In this document: positions 1-9,686 of the stretch, in pieces | Layout of the letters: each line of letters opens with the position of its first letter | How positions within the stretch are numbered: the stretch's first letter is position 1 | Assembly (NCBI GenBank): GCA_020637985.1 | Contig: JACKJK010000003.1 | Span: forward strand, 310,001 to 374,000 | Reading direction: 5' to 3' | Length of the DNA stretch: 64,000 bases | Origin: Rhodobiaceae bacterium | Lineage (GTDB): Bacteria > Pseudomonadota > Alphaproteobacteria > Rhizobiales > Tepidamorphaceae | Notes under the pieces: generated by a model | What the model saw: the letters and a program-made list of their open reading frames with translations, nothing else | Databases searched by the model: none | Told to the model about the DNA's origin: nothing | Program-made: the position numbers and the translations under genes

Positions 1-146
1 ACGGCCACATCCTGCGCGCGAACCCCGCCGACGGCAGCACGATTTCCGATACCAAGCTCGGCAAGGCAGTTCTGATTCCGCCGATCGCCGCCAGCGGGCG
101 TGTCCTCATCCTCGACGACTCAGGTCGCCTGAACGTCTTCAATTGA
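1..146 (+). CDS. C-terminal end of a PQQ-like beta-propeller protein, probably BamB (partial)
   Basis: Only the last 47 codons are present; the 5' part lies before the window. The reading frame starting at base 3 ends in TGA at 144-146 and encodes a hydrophobic/polar alternating tail (VLILDDSGRLNVFN) typical of the last blade of PQQ-repeat beta-propellers. BamB is the lipoprotein propeller of the outer-membrane beta-barrel assembly machine. A bamB-like gene directly before der is a common arrangement in proteobacteria, and that neighbour is the main reason for the name. The identity is inferred from a short fragment plus context and could be another PQQ-repeat protein. Confidence 0.6.
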   Translation, partial: GHILRANPADGSTISDTKLGKAVLIPPIAASGRVLILDDSGRLNVFN

Positions 147-163
147 CGGAAGGGGCGTCGGCC

Positions 164-1543
164 ATGCCGCTGACTGTCGCCATCGTCGGGCGCCCGAACG
201 TCGGCAAGTCGACGCTCTTCAACCGGCTGGTCGGCAAGCGTCTGGCGCTTGTCGACGATACCCCCGGCGTGACCCGCGACCGGCGCGAGGGGGAGGGCCG
301 CATCGGCGACCTCAGGTTTTCCGTCATCGATACCGCCGGCCTCGAGGAAGCCGATCCGGCAACGCTCGAGGGGCGCATGCGTGCGCAGACGGACGCGGCA
401 ATCGCCCATGCCGACATCGTGCTGTTCGTGATCGATGCCCGTGCCGGCATCACTCCGCTCGACCGCCACTTCGCCGACCTGCTGCGCAAGCGCGATGCCA
501 ACGTCGTCCTCGTTGCCAACAAGGCCGAGGGGCGCGCTGGCGAGGCGGGTGTCTACGATGCCTATGCGCTTGGTCTCGGAGACCCGCTGGCGATCTCGGC
601 CGAACACGGCGAGGGCATGGCCGACCTGTACGAGGCCCTGCGCCCGCTGGCCGATGCCCTGGATGCCGAAGAGGCGGGGGGCGAGGCCGCAATCGTCAGG
701 CAGGAACGCGAGGCCGGCGACATGGACGAGCGTCCGGCCGGTCCGATCCGCGTCGCCATCGTCGGCCGCCCGAACGCCGGAAAGTCCACGCTGATCAACA
801 AGATGATCCGCGAGGACCGCCTGCTGACCGGCCCGGAAGCCGGCATCACGCGCGACTCCATTTCGGTTGAATGGAAGTGGAAGGACAGCGAATTCAAGCT
901 GTTCGACACTGCAGGTCTGCGCCGCAAGGCGCGCGTCTCTGGCAAGCTGGAAAAGCTCTCCGTCGCCGACACCCTGCGCGCGGTTCGTTTCGCCGAGGTC
1001 GTGGTCGTTACCGTCGATGCGACGCAGCCCTTCGAGAAGCAGGACCTGCACATCGCTGATCTTGCCGAGCGCGAAGGCCGCGCGGTGCTGATCGCGCTCA
1101 CCAAGTGGGACCTCGTCGAGGATCGCGACCGGGCATTGGAGGCCTTGCGTGAAATGTCCGACCGGCTGCTGCCGCAGCTGCGCGGCTGCCCGCTGGTTCC
1201 GGTATCGGGCGTCACCGGGCTCGGCATCGGCAACCTGGCGAGAAAGATCGTCACCGTGCACGAGCGCTGGAACACGCGCGTCTCCACGGCAAGGCTCAAC
1301 CGCTGGTTCGCCGAGGCGATCGCGGCGCACCCGCCGCCGGCCGTTGCCGGCCGCCGCCTCAAGCTGCGCTACATGACGCAGGCTAAGACACGTCCGCCGA
1401 CCTTCGTCGCCTTCTGCTCGCGCCCCGATGCCGTGCCGGCTGCCTGGCGGCGCTATATCGTCAACAACCTGAAGGAAACCTTCAGCCTCACCGGCACGAC
1501 CGTGCGGCTGATCCTGCGCAAGACGGACAATCCCTACGCCTGA
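164..1543 (+). CDS. der: Ribosome-assembly GTPase Der (EngA)
   Basis: Der is an essential tandem GTPase that acts in maturation of the 50S ribosomal subunit in the cytoplasm. The 459-residue protein has a first P-loop GRPNVGKST near residues 9-17 and a second, GRPNAGKST, near residue 200, each followed by a DTAG switch motif, and then the C-terminal KH-like domain. This is the usual family layout and length. The frame is open back to a TTG at 143 that overlaps the upstream stop, but ATG 164 is preferred because GGAAGGGG (148-155) sits 8 bases before it and the protein then begins MPLTVAIVGRPNVG as in relatives. It follows the bamB-like gene closely and is probably co-transcribed with it. Confidence 0.97.
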   Translation: MPLTVAIVGRPNVGKSTLFNRLVGKRLALVDDTPGVTRDRREGEGRIGDLRFSVIDTAGLEEADPATLEGRMRAQTDAAIAHADIVLFVIDARAGITPLDRHFADLLRKRDANVVLVANKAEGRAGEAGVYDAYALGLGDPLAISAEHGEGMADLYEALRPLADALDAEEAGGEAAIVRQEREAGDMDERPAGPIRVAIVGRPNAGKSTLINKMIREDRLLTGPEAGITRDSISVEWKWKDSEFKLFDTAGLRRKARVSGKLEKLSVADTLRAVRFAEVVVVTVDATQPFEKQDLHIADLAEREGRAVLIALTKWDLVEDRDRALEALREMSDRLLPQLRGCPLVPVSGVTGLGIGNLARKIVTVHERWNTRVSTARLNRWFAEAIAAHPPPAVAGRRLKLRYMTQAKTRPPTFVAFCSRPDAVPAAWRRYIVNNLKETFSLTGTTVRLILRKTDNPYA

Positions 1544-1562
1544 GCGGCGCTGCCCGGGCGGA

Positions 1563-2318
1563 TCAGCCGGCTGGCTGCGGTTCCGGCCGTACCAGGAACG
1601 CGTTCCGCGGGTAGTCGTAGATCAGCCCGTTGCCGCTAAAGGCGGGTGCGAGCAGCGCAACGATCTTCGGCGCGATGTCGGCCGGCGTCTTCAGGCTGGC
1701 TGGATCTTCACCGGGCATCGCCTGTGCGCGCATGGCTGTGCGGATCGGCCCCGGATTGACGAGGTTCACCCGCAGCGGGGAACTGGCGACTTCCAGCGCA
1801 TAGGTCAGCGCCATCTGCTCCAGCGCCATCTTGGTGATCGCGTAGGGCCCCCAGTAGGGGCGCGGCGCATAGGTGGCCCCGGTCGTCATGAACACCGCGC
1901 GGCCGGCATCGCTTGCCCGCAGCAGCGGGTCGAGCGAACGGATCAGCCGCCAGTTCGCCGTCAGGTTGGTGGCGACGATCTCGTCCCACTGCTTCGGCTT
2001 GACATGCGGCAGCGGCGTCAGCGGCCCCAGCATCCCGGCGTTGGCGAAGAGGATGTCGAGCTTCTTCCAGCGCTCGAAGATGGCGCCGCCCAGGCGGTCC
2101 ACCGCGCTGCCGTCCTTCAGGTCGCAGGGCACCAGCGTCGCGCTGCCGCCTTCAGCCGTGATGGCGTCGTCGAGGTCTTCAAGGCCGCCGACGGTGCGCG
2201 CAACCGCGATCACGTGCGCGCCGGCCCGCGCCAGGGCAACCGAGGTGGCATAGCCGATGCCGCGCGAGGCGCCGGTGACGACGGCGACCCGGCCGCTCAG
2301 GTCGGGCAGGCCGGTCAT
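1563..2318 (-). CDS. SDR-family NAD(P)-dependent oxidoreductase
   Basis: This is a classical short-chain dehydrogenase/reductase of 251 residues with a Rossmann fold. The cofactor motif TGASRGIG lies near residues 16-23, there is an NAG motif near residue 93, and the active-site Tyr-x3-Lys occurs as YAITK. It has no signal peptide, so it should be cytoplasmic. The substrate cannot be read from the sequence. Its ATG overlaps the purF stop codon by four bases (ATGA), so it is translationally coupled to purF at the end of a cvpA-purF-SDR unit. The same order occurs in other rhizobia as far as I recall, but I know of no demonstrated link to purine metabolism. Confidence 0.9.
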   Translation of the reverse strand: MTGLPDLSGRVAVVTGASRGIGYATSVALARAGAHVIAVARTVGGLEDLDDAITAEGGSATLVPCDLKDGSAVDRLGGAIFERWKKLDILFANAGMLGPLTPLPHVKPKQWDEIVATNLTANWRLIRSLDPLLRASDAGRAVFMTTGATYAPRPYWGPYAITKMALEQMALTYALEVASSPLRVNLVNPGPIRTAMRAQAMPGEDPASLKTPADIAPKIVALLAPAFSGNGLIYDYPRNAFLVRPEPQPAG

Positions 2319-3775
2319 GCCGGCTCCGCCAGCAGCGACAGTTGCCGCACCTCTTCGCGGTCTGTCGCCCTATCAGTCAGGCGTGTCGGATATTCTCCGG
2401 TGAAGCACGCGTCACAGAACTGCGGCGCCTCGCCGTTGCGCGCGGCCTCGCCGACGGCGCGATACAGCCCGTCGATGGACAGGAACGCCAGCGTGTCGAC
2501 CTTGATGTATCCCGCCATGTCGGCAACCGACATCCGCGAGGCGATGAGCTTGGACTTCTCCGGCGTGTCGACGCCATAGAAGCAGGGGTTCGTCGTCGGC
2601 GGGCTGGCGATGCGCATGTGCACTTCGCTGGCGCCCGCATCTCGCACCATTTGCACGATCTTCAGCGAGGTCGTGCCGCGCACGATCGAATCGTCGACCA
2701 GCACGACGCGCTTTCCTTCCAGCGCCCGCCGATTGGCGTTGTGCTTGAGCTTGACACCCATGTGGCGCACCGCGTCGGTCGGCTCGATGAAGGTGCGGCC
2801 AACGTAATGGTTGCGGATGATGCCAAGCTCGAAGGGGATGCCGGATTCCTGCGCGAAGCCGATCGCCGCGGGTGTTCCGGAATCCGGCACCGGCACCACG
2901 AGGTCGGCCGCCACGGGCAACTCGCGCGCCAACTCCGCGCCGATGCGCTTGCGCACCTCGTAGACGTTATGGCCTTCGACGGAGGAATCGGGCCGTGCGA
3001 AATAGACATACTCGAAGATGCAGAACCGCGATTTCTCGGCGCGGAACGGGCGCAGCGAGTGGACGTCGTCATCGGTGATGACGATCAGTTCGCCCGGCTC
3101 GATGTCGCGCACGTAGTGGGCGCCGATGATGTCGAGCGCGCAGGTCTCGGAGGTCAGGATCGGAGCGCCATCGAGTTCGCCGAGCACCAGCGGGCGCACC
3201 CCCAGCGGGTCACGCACGCCGATCATCTTCTTCGCCGACAGCGCCACCAGCGCATAGGCGCCTTCCAGCTGTCTCAGAGCGCTGATGAGTCGGTCGACGA
3301 TCGGCCCTGCGTCGCTCATGGCGATCAGGTGCAGCAGGGTCTCGGTGTCGGAGGTCGACTGGAAGATCGCGCCGCGCTTCTGCAACTGGCGCTGCAGGGT
3401 CATGGCGTTGGTGATGTTGCCGTTGTGGGCGACGGCAAAGCCGCCGCCGTGGAACTCGGCGAACAGTGGCTGCACGTTGCGCAGCACCGGCGCGCCGGTG
3501 GTCGAATAGCGCGTATGGCCGATGGCGCGGCTGCCCTTCAGGCGATCGATCACGGAAGGCTTGGTGAAGTTGTCGCCGACGAGCCCTATGTGGCGCTCGT
3601 TGAAGAACTGCGTGCCGTCGAAGCTGACGATGCCGGCCGCTTCCTGGCCGCGATGCTGCAGGGCGTGCAGGCCAAGTGCGGTCAGCGCCGAGGCATCCTG
3701 GTGGCCAAAGATTCCGAAGACGCCGCATTCCTCGTGCAGGTGATCGGCGTCGAAGGGATGTGATCCGATATCCAT
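2315..3775 (-). CDS. purF: Amidophosphoribosyltransferase PurF
   Basis: PurF catalyses the first committed step of purine synthesis: PRPP plus glutamine to 5-phosphoribosylamine. The 486-residue protein starts MDIGSHPF and has a short propeptide before Cys17 in HEECGVFG, the N-terminal nucleophile of the class II glutamine amidotransferase domain. The PRPP-binding loop VVLVDDSIVRGTT marks the phosphoribosyltransferase domain. Cysteines in SRFCIFEY, NPCFYGVD and FCDACFTG fit the Fe-S containing Bacillus-type enzyme. The frame is open 273 bases further upstream, into the cvpA region, but ATG 3775 gives the normal propeptide length. It lies 47 bases after cvpA and overlaps the SDR gene by 4 bases. 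Confidence 0.97.
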   Translation of the reverse strand: MDIGSHPFDADHLHEECGVFGIFGHQDASALTALGLHALQHRGQEAAGIVSFDGTQFFNERHIGLVGDNFTKPSVIDRLKGSRAIGHTRYSTTGAPVLRNVQPLFAEFHGGGFAVAHNGNITNAMTLQRQLQKRGAIFQSTSDTETLLHLIAMSDAGPIVDRLISALRQLEGAYALVALSAKKMIGVRDPLGVRPLVLGELDGAPILTSETCALDIIGAHYVRDIEPGELIVITDDDVHSLRPFRAEKSRFCIFEYVYFARPDSSVEGHNVYEVRKRIGAELARELPVAADLVVPVPDSGTPAAIGFAQESGIPFELGIIRNHYVGRTFIEPTDAVRHMGVKLKHNANRRALEGKRVVLVDDSIVRGTTSLKIVQMVRDAGASEVHMRIASPPTTNPCFYGVDTPEKSKLIASRMSVADMAGYIKVDTLAFLSIDGLYRAVGEAARNGEAPQFCDACFTGEYPTRLTDRATDREEVRQLSLLAEPA

Positions 3776-3822
3776 GTCCGTTTCAGCCCCCGGGTGCCTG
3801 CGTCGGTGCGAGCGGTACGTGA

Positions 3823-4419
3823 TCAGTTGTTCGTCTGCGGCTGGCCCTGGATCAGACCGTCGATGCTCTGCTCTTCGCCCTCGCTCCCGGCGCCTTCGCC
3901 GCCGAGTTCCTTGCGGACCCGGTCGAGAATGGCGCTCTCGGGGTCTTCCGGAAGCATGTTCATCAGCATGTCGCCGGTCTGCTCTATGAGCGGCAGCGAG
4001 CGTGCGGAAAGCACCCAAGCAGGACGGTTTTCCTCCGGCACCAGCCAAGCGAAGAACAGGTAGCCGACCACCACCAGCACCAGCCCGCGCGCCGCCCCGA
4101 AAGCGAACCCGAGCGTGCGGTCGATCGCACCGATCCGGCTGTCGAGAATGAAATCGGAAATCCGCGAGGTGATGTAGGAGACGATGATCAGCACCAGCAG
4201 GAAGGTGCCGCCGATCAGGATCACGTCGGCAAGCTGGTCGGGATCGATCTGCTCGCGCGCGAAGCTCTTGAAGCGGCTGTAGGCAAAGATCGTCGCGGCG
4301 GCTGCCGCCGCCCAGGACGCGATGGAAAGCACTTCTCGCGTCAGGCCGCGCACCATGGCCAGCAGGCCGGAAACCAGTGCGACGATGCCGAGGATGATGT
4401 CGAGGCCGGAAATGAACAT
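3823..4419 (-). CDS. cvpA: CvpA family inner-membrane protein
   Basis: This 198-residue protein begins MFISGLDIILGIVALVSG and has about four hydrophobic segments (near residues 5-25, 30-48, 65-85 and 100-125), followed by a hydrophilic acidic tail. This matches the CvpA family, named from colicin V production in E. coli, where the gene is also next to purF. More recent work in enterobacteria links CvpA to envelope stress and bile tolerance; the molecular role remains unclear. It is the first gene of the cvpA-purF-SDR unit and is preceded by a 284-base gap that should carry the promoter. Confidence 0.9.
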   Translation of the reverse strand: MFISGLDIILGIVALVSGLLAMVRGLTREVLSIASWAAAAAATIFAYSRFKSFAREQIDPDQLADVILIGGTFLLVLIIVSYITSRISDFILDSRIGAIDRTLGFAFGAARGLVLVVVGYLFFAWLVPEENRPAWVLSARSLPLIEQTGDMLMNMLPEDPESAILDRVRKELGGEGAGSEGEEQSIDGLIQGQPQTNN

Positions 4420-4703
4420 GGATGCCCTGGGGCCCTGCCTTGTTTCAGGAGACGCCGATGCGCCGTCAGCGACGGCTGGAACTCATGTAGCGCTTTGGCT
4501 GCCCGAATAAACCAAATTGACACATCGTGCGAGTCCAAAGGGTCGATTTCGCTGCGCTGCGGAAAATTTCCGCTCGAGCGTGTTCCGCTCAAGTTGAACG
4601 GACTTGAGCGACACGAACATGCTCAAGCCATTCAACGTGGGGCGAATTCTTGCCGTGCAGGTGATTCCACCTGAACGGAATGCGCTCTCGCGCAAAATCG
4701 CAA
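4420..4703. other. Intergenic region upstream of cvpA with two inverted repeats
   Basis: The 284-base gap between the end of radA and the start of cvpA (both minus strand) holds no credible gene. It contains a palindrome GCGGAAA-A-TTTCCGC (4559-4573) and an 8-bp inverted repeat CGCTCAAG-N9-CTTGAGCG (4586-4593 and 4603-4610). Neither has a T-tract, so neither looks like a standard intrinsic terminator. They may be regulatory or part of the radA 3' end. I see no convincing sigma-70 promoter for cvpA. Confidence 0.45.
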
Positions 4704-6092
<1,389 letters not shown>

Positions 6093-6093
6093 G

Positions 6094-7227
6094 TCACAAG
6101 GTTCCCGTGTAGCGGCGCTGGTAGCGGTCTCCCAGCGACGTCAGCACCTCGTAAACGTTGGTGCCGAAATGCGACGCCGTCTCGCTGAGCGGGATCGGCC
6201 CGCCGAGCACCGTGATCGGCGTGCCGCGCACCACGCTTCCCGACGGCAGGTCGGTCACGTCGATGGTCAGCAGGTCCATGTTGACGCGGCCCGCCAGCGG
6301 CGCGCGCGCCTCACCGAGCGCGACATGATAGGGCCGCGCGTCGCCCTTCGCGCCTGCGCAGCGATGAAAGCCGTCCGCGTAGCCCGCCCCGACAACGGCG
6401 ATGCGGCTGTCGCGCCGCGCCGTCCACCCCGCGCCGTAGCCGACCGTTTCTCCGCTGGCGACATCGCGGACCAGCAGGGCAGGGCAATCGAGCCGCACGA
6501 CCGGTCGGAACGGGTTGTCGTGGCCCGCGATCGGTTCGCCGCCGTAGAGAGCGATGCCGGGGCGAGACAGGTCGTAGCGATCCGCGCAGCCGAGCCATGC
6601 GATGCTCGCCGAGTTGGCAAGCGACGCGGCAGCACCGGGAAACGCCGCGCGGACCTGTTCGAAGCGCTGCATCTGCGCCTGGTTGAGCGGGTGGCCGGGT
6701 TCGTCCGCACAGGCCATGTGGGTCATCACCAGCGCGACGGGAAACCCGGGATCCCCGGCAAGTGCCGCGGCCTCGTTCAGGCGCAGTCCGAGCCGGTTCA
6801 TGCCGGTGTCGACATGCAGCGCCGCAGTTCCGCCGCCGCCGGCGCGCCACTCCGCCACTTCCTCCATCGAACCGAGGACGGGCCGCAGCCCGCAGGCCGC
6901 GTAGACCCGGGCGGTCCCCGGCAGCAATCCATTCAACGCGTAGATGGTGGCCTCGGGCGTGACCGCGCGCACCCTCCGCGCCTCGCCAAGCGTCGCGGTG
7001 AAGAAGGTTCTTGCGCCGGCGTCCAGCAGCGCCGAGACGGCCGGCTCGATGCCCGTGCCATAGGCGTTGCCCTTGACCACCGCGCCGCATTCCGCGCCGC
7101 CGCCGAGCTTGCGCGCCGTGCGCCAGTTCGATGCCAGCGCGTCGAGGTCGACGCTCAGGATGCCGCAGGCCTCGCCATAGAGCCCGCGCCCGTCGGGGAA
7201 GATGTCGAGAGGCGATCGCTGCGGCAT
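6094..7227 (-). CDS. alr: Alanine racemase
   Basis: This PLP enzyme interconverts L- and D-alanine and supplies D-Ala for peptidoglycan. The 377-residue protein has the PLP lysine, Lys52, in VVKGNAYGTG and the catalytic tyrosine region VGYGAGWTAR, with the C-terminal barrel motifs GRVNMDLLTID and PITVLG. The frame is open further upstream, but ATG 7227 (MPQRSPLDIF) is the right start because everything before it overlaps dnaB coding sequence. It begins 10 bases after dnaB and ends directly at radA. A dnaB-alr pair also occurs in gammaproteobacteria. Confidence 0.95.
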   Translation of the reverse strand: MPQRSPLDIFPDGRGLYGEACGILSVDLDALASNWRTARKLGGGAECGAVVKGNAYGTGIEPAVSALLDAGARTFFTATLGEARRVRAVTPEATIYALNGLLPGTARVYAACGLRPVLGSMEEVAEWRAGGGGTAALHVDTGMNRLGLRLNEAAALAGDPGFPVALVMTHMACADEPGHPLNQAQMQRFEQVRAAFPGAAASLANSASIAWLGCADRYDLSRPGIALYGGEPIAGHDNPFRPVVRLDCPALLVRDVASGETVGYGAGWTARRDSRIAVVGAGYADGFHRCAGAKGDARPYHVALGEARAPLAGRVNMDLLTIDVTDLPSGSVVRGTPITVLGGPIPLSETASHFGTNVYEVLTSLGDRYQRRYTGTL

Positions 7228-7237
7228 CGCGGGGCGG

Positions 7238-8728
7238 TTACTCGATGCGCTCGGGCATGGCGTTGCCGTGCGCGTAGTTGGAGAAGCGGGTGAACTTGCC
7301 GTCGAACTGCAGCGCGATCGTCCCGGTCGGGCCATGGCGCTGCTTGCCGATGATGAGTTCGGCCTTGCCGTAGACCGCTTCCATCTCGTTTTCCCAGGCG
7401 AGGAATTCCTCGCTGCCTTCCTTCGGCTTCTTGTTCTTCAGATAGTATTCCTCGCGGTACACGAAGAGCACGACGTCGGCATCCTGCTCGATGGACCCGG
7501 ATTCGCGCAGGTCCGCCAGTTGCGGGCGTTTGTCGTCGCGCGATTCCACCTGGCGGGAAAGCTGCGACAGCGCCAGGATCGGCACGTTGAGTTCCTTGGC
7601 CAGTGCCTTGAGGCCGGTGGTGATCTCGGTGATTTCCTGCACGCGGCTGTCGCTGGCGCGCCGCGACGAACCCTGCAGCAATTGCAGGTAGTCGACCACG
7701 ACCATGTCCAGTCCGCGCTGGCGCTTGAGCCGGCGCGCGCGCGCTGCAAGCTGGGCGATCGAAAGTCCGCCGGTTGCGTCGATGTAGAGCGGGATCTGCT
7801 CCAGCTCCTGTGCCGCCTCGACGACCCGCTGGAATTCGTCCGGGCGGATCTTGCCGCGGCGGATGTCGTCGGAGCCGACGCTTGCGCGCTCCGAAAGGAT
7901 ACGCGTGGCAAGCTGCTCGGCTGACATTTCCAGCGAGAAGAAGCCTACGATCGCGCCGTTGGCGGTCTTTTCGCGGCCGTCGTGTTGCACCTCGATGCGG
8001 TGGGCATGCGCCATGGAATAGGCGATGTTGGTGGCTAGCGCCGTCTTGCCCATCGCCGGGCGCCCGGCGAGGATGACGAGGTCGGAGGGCTGCAGCCCGC
8101 CCAGCATCTCGTCAACGTCGCGAAGCCCCGTCGAGATGCCCGAGACGTGGCCGTCGCGTTTATAGGCATTGTTGGCCATGTCGACCGCGCCGCGCACCGC
8201 CTGCGCGAAGCCGACGAAGCCGGAACCGTACTTGTCGGTCTCCGCCAGTTCGTAGAGCCGCTGCTCCGCGGCCTCGATCTGCTTGGACGGCGGCAGGTCG
8301 GCAGGCGCGTCGTAGGCGGTGTTGACCATGTCCTCGCCAACGCCGATCAGCTCGCGCCGCGTGGCCAGGTCATGCACCATCCGCCCGTAGTCCTCGGCGT
8401 TGATGACCGTCGTCGCGGCCGCCGCCAGCCGGGTGAGATATTGCGGCACGGTCAGTTCGCCGACGGGCGGATCGTTGTCGAGGAAGGTCTTCAGCGTCAC
8501 CGGCGTGGCGGTCTTGCCGGCACGGATGATCTGGCTCATCACCTCGAAGATGCGTGCGTGGACGCCGTCATGGAAATGCCGCGGATCCAGGAAGTCGGAG
8601 ACCCGGTAGAACGCATCGTTGTTGACCAGGATCGCGCCCAGCAACGCCTGTTCGGCCTCCACGTTGTGGGGGACGCGGCGATAGTCCGGGTCTCTTTGTT
8701 CGACCGCTTTGATAGGTGCAAGCGCCAT
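7238..8728 (-). CDS. dnaB: Replicative DNA helicase DnaB
   Basis: DnaB is the hexameric 5'-3' helicase of the replication fork. The 496-residue protein has the N-terminal DnaG-interacting domain (VPHNVEAEQALLGAILVNND), the Walker A motif AGRPAMGKTA, Walker B VVVDYLQLL and the arginine/sensor region ALSQLSRQVESRDDKRP, as in the whole family. An upstream in-frame ATG at 8752 would add eight residues. ATG 8728 (MALAPIKAVEQ) is preferred because relatives start near this point and neither site has a strong Shine-Dalgarno sequence, so the start is uncertain by eight codons. It heads the dnaB-alr-radA unit. Confidence 0.97.
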   Translation of the reverse strand: MALAPIKAVEQRDPDYRRVPHNVEAEQALLGAILVNNDAFYRVSDFLDPRHFHDGVHARIFEVMSQIIRAGKTATPVTLKTFLDNDPPVGELTVPQYLTRLAAAATTVINAEDYGRMVHDLATRRELIGVGEDMVNTAYDAPADLPPSKQIEAAEQRLYELAETDKYGSGFVGFAQAVRGAVDMANNAYKRDGHVSGISTGLRDVDEMLGGLQPSDLVILAGRPAMGKTALATNIAYSMAHAHRIEVQHDGREKTANGAIVGFFSLEMSAEQLATRILSERASVGSDDIRRGKIRPDEFQRVVEAAQELEQIPLYIDATGGLSIAQLAARARRLKRQRGLDMVVVDYLQLLQGSSRRASDSRVQEITEITTGLKALAKELNVPILALSQLSRQVESRDDKRPQLADLRESGSIEQDADVVLFVYREEYYLKNKKPKEGSEEFLAWENEMEAVYGKAELIIGKQRHGPTGTIALQFDGKFTRFSNYAHGNAMPERIE

Positions 8729-9042
8729 GGATCTCACTGTCAGCCGAATCATCCGGTGAATCGAATCCGGACGATGGACAACGTTAGCAAATTGAACGCG
8801 AACTGCGGGGGTCCCGCGCGTGGGGAGTCACGGTCTACCGCATACCGGGTGCCATGGGGCATCCTGGTCCGCAGTCGTCCCCGCTATTTCGGCCGGAATC
8901 CTGGAAAACCACGCACAGGCGGCTTTTATGCTTGCCAGCGAATCCCCGATTCGCGGGAGCTGGGCCGGGGATGAAAAACGGCGCCGGAAACTTCCGGCGC
9001 CGCTTGTCTTGATGATCGCGGTGTCGACGCAGTAGCCTGCGT
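8729..9042. other. Intergenic region between rplI and dnaB
   Basis: This 314-base gap on the minus strand follows rplI and precedes dnaB. It holds the rplI terminator (8974-9002) and a small hairpin GCGAAT-N5-ATTCGC (8938-8954). The dnaB promoter must lie here, but no box pair was convincing. No protein-coding frame in the gap looks real. Confidence 0.5.
8974..9002 (-). terminator. Rho-independent terminator of the rpsF-rplI operon
   Basis: An 11-bp perfect stem CGGCGCCGGAA/TTCCGGCGCCG (8979-8989 and 8992-9002) with a tight loop is followed, in the minus direction, by TTTTT (8974-8978). It lies 41 bases after the rplI stop codon. Confidence 0.85.
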
Positions 9043-9624
9043 CTACTCCTCGTCGCCGGCGTCCTCGGCGAGTTCGGCGGCAAGGCCTGCGTCCTCGAAG
9101 AATTCCTCGGCCATGACCGAGTCTTCCTCGCGCTCGGCCGCCACGACGTCTTCGCCGCGCGCTTGCCGTTCGGCCTCATCCTCGGAACGTGCGACGTTGA
9201 CTGAGATGGGGGCCTCGACCTCGGCATGCAGGCGCACGTTGAGCTCGGCAATGCCGATCGCCTTGATCGGGTTGTGCAACTGCACCTGCGACTTGGCGAC
9301 GCTGAAGCCGGCGGCGGTCAGCGCCTCGGCGATGTCGCGCGCGGTGACCGAGCCGTAGAGCTGGCCGTTCGCGCCGGCCTGGCGGATCAGCGTCACGACC
9401 TGGCCCTCGATCTTGCCCGCCACGGCCTCGGCTTCGGTGCGAAGCTCCAGATTGCGGGCTTCGAGCTGTGCCTTTTCGCGCTCGAAGCGCTGCTTGTTGT
9501 CTTCGGTGGCGCGCAGCGCCTTGCCTTGCGGCAGAAGGAAGTTGCGGGCATAGCCATTCTTGACCTTGACGATATCGCCCATCTGGCCAAGGCGCGGAAT
9601 GCGTTCGAGGAGAATGACGTCCAT
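9043..9624 (-). CDS. rplI: 50S ribosomal protein L9
   Basis: L9 binds 23S rRNA at the base of the L1 stalk. The 193-residue protein opens with the conserved N-terminal domain MDVILLERIPRLGQMG and the signature GYARNFLLPQGKAL, followed by the long connecting helix and the C-terminal domain (GQLYGSVTARDIAEAL). It then has an acidic tail of about 45 residues (ending ELAEDAGDEE), which makes it longer than the ~150-residue enterobacterial L9; such tails are usual in alphaproteobacteria. ATG 9624 is preceded by AAAGGAACC. It is the last gene of the rpsF-rpsR-DUF2232-rplI operon and is followed by a strong terminator. Confidence 0.97.
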   Translation of the reverse strand: MDVILLERIPRLGQMGDIVKVKNGYARNFLLPQGKALRATEDNKQRFEREKAQLEARNLELRTEAEAVAGKIEGQVVTLIRQAGANGQLYGSVTARDIAEALTAAGFSVAKSQVQLHNPIKAIGIAELNVRLHAEVEAPISVNVARSEDEAERQARGEDVVAAEREEDSVMAEEFFEDAGLAAELAEDAGDEE

Positions 9625-9686
9625 TTGAGGTTCCTTTCGGTGGTTCTCGGTGTTTCGTGTCCGGTGGTTGAAAAAGCGGTTTCCGG

